Shown here piece by piece: positions 57,056 to 64,000 of a stretch of 64,000 bases of DNA (position 1 is the first letter of the stretch; each line of letters opens with the position of its first letter). The stretch is from Sialis fuliginosa (lineage: Eukaryota > Arthropoda > Insecta > Megaloptera > Sialidae): NCBI GenBank assembly GCA_961205875.1, contig OY540812.1, positions 34,729,098-34,793,097 on the forward strand. The letters run 5' to 3'. The notes beneath the pieces were generated by a model. The model was not told where the DNA came from, ran no database searches, and saw nothing but the letters and a program-made list of their open reading frames with translations. The translations under genes and the position numbers were made by a program.

Positions 57056-57343
57056 CCTATATAGCCAGCAGTCCATTTGAGCCTGTAAGTAGTACAGAGT
57101 GAGATGCAGATAAGTAAATTTTCTCTGAAACGCGCATGCGTGGTGCGGTACAATTTGAAATCAAATTTTAGATTTCAATTCGCCTTTTAACTTATTAATC
57201 GGAAAATACGCTCGTAATGTTTCGGCATGGAATGGTGAACACGAGCATCGCCGAATGACGTACGGCTACTTCTTTGCGAGTGAGAAACGATTGTCTGCAC
57301 TCTAGTGTTGTATCTGAACTTCTCTCTCGACTGGCTATATAGG
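57056..57343. mobile_element. Short MITE, CCTATATAGCCAG inverted repeats
   Basis: CCTATATAGCCAG at 57056 and its complement CTGGCTATATAGG at 57331-57343. The interior is GC-richer than the flanks (CGAGCATCGCCGAATGACGT). 288 bp; duplication not resolved; no coding. Confidence 0.65.
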
Positions 57344-57344
57344 A

Positions 57345-57905
57345 GTATTACATATATGCTTTTAGCCCAACCCTACCCTACCTCTGAAAAATAAACATTT
57401 TGTAGTAGAGAACATTCACTGAAAATTTGGACCTGATATCTTCAGTTGTTATTGTTTTATTAAATTGTTGATAATGGAATCATGTTTGTCTTTGATTAAC
57501 AATAAAAGTTTTTGTAGTACCTTTATTTTTGCAATCTCCAGTATTGGATAAAGTAAAATCAGTATGTAATGATTACCCAGTGATGGATACTTGCTAATGA
57601 TTACTAAATGATAAATACTACGACACAAAAGTTATAAAATAAAGAATCATGAAATTGTAAACAATGTAAAGCAGACGATATGATAATATAATAATTAATA
57701 AATAAATTACACTAATAATTAGTTTATTAAATGTCTACCATTTTGACATCCATTGGCCAATTATCACCAAATTAAGCTGTTTTACAGTTACGGGTCTATA
57801 GCTATAGATTATGATTCAGTAATGAGAGTAATAAAATATCAACAATTTATTTAATTAAACAAGAATCGAACACTGGGGTATGATCCAAGACTGGTGCCAG
57901 TACCT
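57345..57905. other. Gene-free AT-rich stretch
   Basis: No feature supported. Confidence 0.35.
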
Positions 57906-57907
57906 TA

Positions 57908-60612
57908 TAGACCGAGCTCTGATAGCAAAAAATGGTACGTCATCGAACACCTCAAATTTAAAATGTGAAAATGGTTGGAAATAATGTAAACAACATATTA
58001 GACCCGGCAGACTATTAAAAATATGTTAATTGCTATGCTTAATGAATTTTTGAAATGAGTTAAAAAAACAATGAATATACCTTAAAAAACACCTGCATGA
58101 AATTTACACAGCTTATAGTAAATAATGTGCAATTTTTGAAAAAAAAATGCTGCTTAGCAATTTTTGTTAATTACCTTGTCTGCCTTAAATTTTTATAAGT
58201 TATAATTTTCAACAAAAGTACGTCACATAACACCTTTTTTTTATTTATAAAAAAATGAAGTTTGAGATTTCCCCTATCTGTTAAAACTTTGCTGACTGAA
58301 AATTTTTGTTAATTACCTTGTCTGCCTTAAATTTTTATAAGCTATAATTTTTAACAAAAGTACGTCACATAACACCTTTTTTTTTTTTTTTAAATAAAGT
58401 TTGGGATCACCTCTATCTATTAAAACTTGTCTGCCTAACAATTTTTATTAATTAATACCTGCAAACTTTTATTTTGCCTGTACTATTTTCATAGAATTTC
58501 GATAAATGGTAATATTCAAGTTTCCGAGCAAAGAAATATCTACTACCTGCAAGTCTTATCTCAAATCCCAATAGATCAGCGGTTCCCAACTTTCATTTTA
58601 TTTATTTGTGGAGATCAGTTATCAAGTGCTCGGTGCTTAATTAACTTTTCACACAGCTTATGTTTTTTGTTGGGAGGAGGGGGTGTGCCACTGTATCTTT
58701 TTTCGCCATTATAAATTTTTTTTCGCGTACTCCAGGCAGGATATTCATCTATTAGGATTTTGGAATTCACGACAATGATTTATTTAAATTTTAAATAAAT
58801 AATTGTCCTGAATTAACAATCGAATCATTAAATTTTATAAAATTAATATTTCTATATATTATATATTCATCGGTAGCCGGATGTAAATCTTGGAAGGGCC
58901 GGCGCGCAGGTCCTATTTTGGTGATCGCTGGTCTAGGGTCTAGACTCTAGGGTAAACCCTATTTGTTTTATTTGAAATAATTATGAATGTTTATTATTAT
59001 TTTTAACTATCCTGATACATTAAAAAATTACTATAGTTCCAATAAATAATTGATTGAATCTAGCAAATTATTTATTTAAATCGTTGCAATGAAATATTTT
59101 ATAAGCTCAATCAAATATCTGATAAATTCGATATAATTTATTGATTTAAAAAAATAATAAAAAATAGAATATTATTTTAAAAGACATAAATTATAGATAA
59201 TAATATTCTCTGCAGCATGTCTCAAATTAATTTTTTTAAACCTAATTACTAAACCGGAAACGGATGTTTACTCTTGTCATTTTTTTTTTTGATTTGTTTT
59301 CAAAATAGGAGGTTTTCTTCCCAGACAAAATTTAACTTTAAATATAAAATTTCACCCTTCGACGATTTGTCGTATTTGAGTTACTGCGCTTACAAACAGA
59401 CAGACACACAGACATCATAGCGAAAATAATCAGAATAGATTCAGGGAAGGTATATTCTTTTTCTAAATTTCGATAACCCTTCACCAAAATTTCGATGTGA
59501 CAATGGAGAGGAATTTATTTTTTTGGTCGTCACATCGAGGCCCATAACTTTTTTAATTTTTAATATTTTTCAATAAAAATTGGTATTCAATAAGTTGAAT
59601 ATATATTTAATAAGATGTCTACTACCTGATCGCAAAATAATATGGTATACATATATAAAATTCTCAAACATTGACAATCACATCACAGTGGCTTTCCCCC
59701 TTAAGACTGACCTGGTAAAAAACATTTTTTCGATAAAAAAACTCTCTTAATATATAAAAGAGATGTAAAACCTCGATTGATAATTAAAAAAAAAAAAAAA
59801 GTTGTCAACGGTTATATTACATTTTTTTTTAACAAAAAAATGTGGTCGTAGCGCTTAAAAAATTAAGACTGACAAAGTAAAAAACGTTTTTTTTGCTGGC
59901 AGCAAAATTTTAATACAATAAGAAGTCTCAAAGTTAATGTTAGAAAAAAAATTAAGATGGTGTTTTTTCACGGCCTGCGTATAAACTATTTAAACGAAAA
60001 AAAATCATTGGCACGGCGCTTAAAAATTAAGACTGACATAGTAAAAAACATTTTTTCGATGGCACACAAATTTATAAGCATAGAGGAGGTCTCAAACTTT
60101 ATTTAAAAAAAAAAAAGAAAAAAGGTGTTATGTCACGCCAACGGTTGAGCCGGACATCCATCTCATGCATGGATGCTGCACATTCAAAATTAAGGTAGAC
60201 AAGGTAATTAACGAAAATTTCTAGTCAGCAAAGTTTTAACAGATAGGGGAGATCTCAAACTTCATTTTTTTATAAATAAAAAAAAGGTGTTATGTGACGT
60301 ACTTTTGTTGAAAATTATAACTTATAAAAATTTAAGGCAGACAAGGTAATTAACAAAAATTGCTAAGCAGCATTTTTTTTTCAAAAATTGCACATTATTT
60401 ACTATAAACTGTGTAAATTTCATGCAGGTGTTTTGTAAGGTATATTCATTGTTTTTTTAACTCATTTCAAAAATTCATTAAGCATAGCAATTAACATATT
60501 TTTAATAGTCTGCCGGGTCTAATATGTTGTTCACATTATTTCCAACCATTTGCACATTTTAAATTTGAGGTGTTCGATGACGTACCATTTTTTGCTATCA
60601 GAGCTCGGTCTA
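57908..60612. mobile_element. 2.7-kb foldback with internal short tandem repeats
   Basis: TAGACCGAGCTCTGATAGCA at 57908 is matched by its complement ending 60612; the arms are about 400-450 bp (AATGGTACGTCATCGAACAC, TAGACCCGGCAGACTATTAA, AGTACGTCACATAACACC and complements). The left arm contains about 150-bp repeats (58160 and 58312), and the middle contains about 163-bp repeats starting TTAAGACTGAC at 59702, 59863 and 60027. There is no transposase frame. Confidence 0.85.
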
Positions 60613-60614
60613 TT

Positions 60615-61725
60615 ATTCTATTATCAATAGAACGCTGTAAGAATATTGTGAACGATAAAAAAAAGTTATGTAACAATTCAGTTCGTAAGAAAAGTGAAAT
60701 TTTCAGATTTTCAAAAATTGTGAAGAACTCTTAGGATTTGAAGAAAAAAAATCTTCTCGATAAGAACTTTAAAATAAACAAAAGAAAATTGAAATCATAT
60801 GACTAGGAGCTGAAATACAGCCAATTCTAGAACACCGGTGGGGGTCATCTTTAATCGCCGCTATAATGGCGTTTACACGGATTTGGGCATATTCTAATCA
60901 AAAAGTGCAGTGGCATAACTAGGGGGCCATTGACATATTAGCCCAATCATTTTTGATTTTTTTACGAGAAAAACAATTGAGTTATAACTTTTGATGCAGT
61001 TGAGTGTCTCCCGCGAAGTAGATAAAGAAATTTTGCCCATTAATTAATTACCGGAAATGTATATTAATCTTCATACAGTCAATATTGTTGAAAAAACATT
61101 ATTTGTTGCTAATAATAAGTAAAAAGTGTTAAAAATTAAGAAAGTGGCGCAGTTTTTCAACTTTTGGACCATTTTTATTGAAAATAAGTGGCACATGTAA
61201 ATTACAAAGTTATAGAGAACTCAGTTTTCAACAGCTTTTATACCAACAAGTTTTTCGTATGACATGACGTGTGGATGACGACCGAGAACGCGCTCAACAC
61301 AACTTCGATTTTTTATGGTTGAATCTGCATATGGATTATTTTTCAGAAAAAAAAATAAAATGGCAATACTGTCACTGAATCAAAAAATGAACAAACATTA
61401 ATGCAGAGTTTAAAAAATGACATTGGAAGACTTAAAACATTACAGGATGTTCCATTTAAAAAAATCTTTGTTTTTGTTATAGCGTAAAAATGGGACTTCC
61501 TGTATTGTTGAAAATAATTTTACGACGTTGATCTTTTCAAACCAATAATATCATGCACCAAACTTTTTTTTCTATCTCGTACGGGAAGTGCGCTAGGAAA
61601 ACCGGAAGCACTATTGAACTAGCGTGTATTGGACTGTATTTTGTTCAACAGCGCGAGTTCCCCCATACCGCTGTGTTGAGCGCGTTTTCGGCCACGAAGA
61701 ATTTCCGAACCGAATTTCATATAAA
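60615..61725. other. Gene-free repeat-like stretch
   Basis: A transposon-like phrase CAGTGGCATAACTAGGGGGCC lies at about 60908. Bases 61258-61300 and 61640-61700 share CGCGCTCAACAC / GTGTTGAGCGCG in inverted orientation, about 400 bp apart, suggesting another worn foldback. No exon. Confidence 0.4.
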
Positions 61726-61727
61726 TT

Positions 61728-62440
61728 GCTTCCTCGCAATATCGAAGATACGAGAAGCTTTGTGATTGTTTCAGATTGAGACAAAAAAAATGTTCTCCGA
61801 TTTCAAAATTGTAAATTGATCTTTCCGTTTCACGTCAAGACAAACACTTTCCGTGTCTGTTGTCTGTCCGCCCGTCCGTCTGTCCCCTGAATCCTTGTCA
61901 CACGCATAACTCATGAACCACTGAACCGATATTGTTGAACCTTGGTCGAATGGTTGGGTCTGGCTTGAGGACGGTTCCATTTCAAAATCGTGTGTAAGGG
62001 GGAGGAGTGACATCCCAAAGTATTTATTATTATAAAGTATTATTATATAAGATATCTCAAGAACGTTGCGTGAAAATTTTATAGAATCTTTTTTGTAGAG
62101 CATTAAATTTTCTATAATATAGATCTACAACGTTTGTTGTAAAATATATATTAAAAATATGTATCTCATTTTGCTTTAAAAATTCGTCATTTGTTTTTTT
62201 AAATTGACATGTTAAATGTCATGTTGACGTTTTAAATGTCATTTTGACGTTTGCTTAAATTTAGATTTAGATTGAAATTGTCAAGAAATTAAAAATATAT
62301 GAAAACATGGTTAACCAATTCCAGGCAATTTATCTCAACACTATCGGTTTTTATTTAAATTGTTGAATAATTAACTACCTTTGGTGAATTTAGCACGAGG
62401 AAGCACTGTGCATTTACTTGTCAGATGTTTTTTTGCTAAT
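61728..62440 (-). repeat. Inverted copy of the 7389-8140 dispersed repeat
   Basis: Same landmarks in reverse: ATATCGAAGATACGAGAAGC, a GTCTGTCCGCC tract, CACACGCATAACTCATGAAC, AAATGTCATTTTGACGTTT and GAGGAAGCACTGTGCATTTA. A short third piece lies at 54240-54362. Confidence 0.6.
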
Positions 62441-62776
62441 AATAACTTCCTTGACCTACTGTTTGGCACGCCAGTTCTGAATCAGCTTGGATAGTAAAAT
62501 TATAAATCAAAGTAATCTAAATTGTGACATTTGACGGTTCTTTTTTTTTAAATGTCATTGTTCATTGTTAACATTCGTTCCAAATTCGTGTTTGTGTTGT
62601 GTTTGTTAGACTTTATGTAACTGTAAATGTTTTGGAACCATTATGTAAATAGATGTAAAGATTGCTTACAAACTGGAATCTGCAAAATAATTCCTAATTG
62701 CATTTTAAGGTAAAGTTTTAGTTTTAGTTTATCTATATTATTTGAATAAATAGGTACAAGTACAATAACATTAACC

Positions 62777-63150
62777 CAGCGTTTCTCGACCTTTTAGTAT
62801 TTGTGACCCAATTTACAATCACAATTCCCCCCCCCCCACACACCCTATACAATAATTTTTTAATATTAAACTTTCTTTCGAAAAACTTTGCTCTGCAAGA
62901 CAGGTTTAAAGGAGTCACTAATAATTACTAATCTTGTTTTTAATTTACTATAATTGTTAATGATACAATCCTATTTATAAGTGTATTATATCAGTGTAAA
63001 TGTAAACGTGTATTTTATTTTTTATTATGTCAGAATGTATTTTATTGCGTTTCTTTCAGTAAATTAAAATTGTTTAATAATATTTTTTCTCGATATACTC
63101 GCGCGCCCCATTTAGTTTTATAGGCGCGCCCCACAGGTTGAAAATCGTTG
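62777..63150. mobile_element. hAT-type MITE, CAGCGTTTCTCGACC family
   Basis: Left CAGCGTTTCTCGACC, right GGTTGAAAATCGTTG. The 8-bp duplication CATTAACC (62769-62776) / CATTAATC (63151-63158) has one mismatch. It ends only 24 bp before the LITAF exon, so the exon's branch point and polypyrimidine tract lie in or near the insertion site. 374 bp. Confidence 0.8.
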
Positions 63151-63174
63151 CATTAATCTGTTTCACTATTTCAG

Positions 63175-63528
63175 ATGACACTGACAGCACAATGTAGACT
63201 ATGTAATTCGACATTACGTTATTCAAACAATGACCCGAGTCCACTTGGGGACCATCTTTTGAAAGAGCATCCAGGAGTGAGTGTAACACATTTTTCATGC
63301 AATACTGGACCGGGGGGTGCTTGTGATGGACCGACAATGACAGCCACAACTGCTTCTGTGTCTGCCCGATCATCTTTCGTTCGTTCAGAGAATACTACAG
63401 CAGTCGCGCCAAATCGCCACAAATTATACAAAATGACTATTGAAACATGGAGGCCAGGCTATTGCGCTGTCGTATGTCCAAATTGTGGCAAAACAGAACA
63501 GCCTATTGTGCGCCGACAAAAAAATAAG
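63175..63528 (+). CDS. LITAF-domain protein, partial (one exon)
   Basis: The acceptor TATTTCAG is followed directly by ATG; donor AATAAG/GTAAAT; 354 nt, phase 0. Residues 7-32 form a Cys2-His2 pattern (CRLC at 7-10, HLLKEH at 27-32), like a small BED/C2H2 finger. A Thr/Ser-rich linker follows. The last ~35 residues (WRPGYCAVVCPNCGKTEQPI) match the start of a LITAF domain, including its first Cys pair (CPNC). The second half (membrane-dipping helix and the other Cys pair) must lie in a later exon beyond the window. LITAF proteins act at late endosome membranes. The ATG may be the true start or an internal codon of a phase-0 exon. Confidence 0.75.
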
Positions 63529-63577
63529 GTAAATTTAGATATTTTAATCCTAAATATTATTGTTTTACAATATACTG

Positions 63578-63914
63578 ATGTCCGGTATTATAAAGGAGCT
63601 AACAAAATTTGCTAGCTAGCAATTACTTTCAAATGGGGTATTAATTCTGTACTAATATCTATGGATTAGCTATGGAATTTAGAGCAGTGACACTTCAACT
63701 AATTGTAACACGGTTGCGGCATCTTTCACCGTACAAAATAATTTTCATAATATCACCATTGTTTTAATACCGTTGGTATTTACTTACTACAACGCGTGCG
63801 CTAAACTTGTCAGTCATCAACAAACTCCAAAAGAATTGTCATATAAGTTTGATATCTCAGTTAAAAGTGCTTGCTAACTAGCAAATTTGCTAGCTCCTTT
63901 ATAATACCGGACAT
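63578..63914. mobile_element. MITE, ATGTCCGGTATTATAAAGGAGCT inverted repeats
   Basis: ATGTCCGGTATTATAAAGGA at 63578 and its complement ending 63914; about 35 bp of the ends pair. Inside: CAAATGGGGTATTAATTCTG and a GTTGGTATTTACTTACTAC region shared with 52240-52455. It lies in the intron after the LITAF exon. Confidence 0.8.
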
Positions 63915-63917
63915 GAC

Positions 63918-64000
63918 TATAATAAAGGAGCTCGCAAATTTTCAAGCTTGCAAGCACTTTCAAATGGGGTATCAAACTTATATGACAACTAATATACTAG
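63918..64000 (+). mobile_element. Start of a second copy of the same MITE
   Basis: CTATAATAAAGGAGCTCGCA, AAGCTTGCAAGCACTTTCAA and ATGGGGTATCAAACTTATAT repeat the left part of the 63578 element immediately after it; it runs off the window. A tandem insertion or duplication. Confidence 0.55.

Noticed and set aside
57908-60612. Possible CRISPR-like or satellite array from short repeats
   Set aside because: Only two or three repeats of about 150-163 bp, with no spacers of constant size, in an insect genome. They are internal repeats of a foldback.

Overview
This is an AT-rich eukaryotic nuclear window, almost certainly from an insect. Pointers are arthropod-type transposon remnants (P-element/THAP9-like, PIF/Harbinger, hAT, Helitron, Jockey-like LINE), short-to-medium introns with GT(GC)-AG borders, and insect-style LRR, F-box and LITAF genes. 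The CXC-repeat transposon protein at the left edge resembles ORFs that are abundant in aphids and their relatives, so a hemipteran is my best guess, held weakly. No prokaryotic operons, rRNA, canonical tRNA genes or CRISPR arrays are present.

Three host genes can be supported. (1) A plus-strand leucine-rich-repeat gene covers 3426-21455 with four visible exons (334 codons plus stop visible); its 5' end lies outside the window or was not found. Its introns of 3.3, 4.0 and 9.8 kb are filled with transposons. (2) A complete minus-strand F-box/LRR (FBXL-type) gene covers 51316-46360, with three coding exons (424 aa) and a likely 64-bp intron in its 5' UTR. (3) A plus-strand gene near the right edge has one visible exon (63175-63528) encoding a BED/C2H2-like finger and the first half of a LITAF-type zinc domain. 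The LRR and F-box genes have in-phase junctions across all exons.

Everything else is repeat. 1-689: CXC-type transposon protein remnant. 690-3400: repeat debris, including a cluster of TACGTA palindromes and a hammerhead-like Penelope-type piece. 3.7-11 kb (inside LRR introns): several foldback elements and a PIF/Harbinger derivative. 11.5-12.5, 25.8-26.3 and 28.8-29.6 kb: non-autonomous Helitrons. 16.3-19.8 kb: Jockey/CR1-like LINE with a 1.4-kb foldback inserted in its gag. 27.8-33.8 kb: decayed autonomous Helitron broken by a foldback-within-foldback. 34-40.5 kb: P-element-like transposase remnants, one of which has an internal exon piece amplified about five times in tandem. 36.9-37.6 kb: second Harbinger derivative. 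42.6-44.8 kb: transposon ORF fragments, including a hAT C-terminus split by a MITE with an exact 8-bp duplication. 44.9-60.6 kb: a run of foldback elements around the F-box gene. 61.7-63.2 kb: dispersed repeat and a hAT MITE next to the LITAF exon.

The dominant pattern is the density of foldback (long inverted repeat) elements. I count about 17, together roughly a quarter of the window by my hand-drawn borders; many still have clear target-site duplications. I see no gene cluster that amounts to a new pathway. The most unusual structures are the tandemly amplified P-element exon piece, the nested foldback with a 307-bp array, a foldback carrying tRNA-like promoter boxes in both arms, and two complementary Harbinger deletion derivatives. 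All borders and homology calls were made by eye, with no database search.
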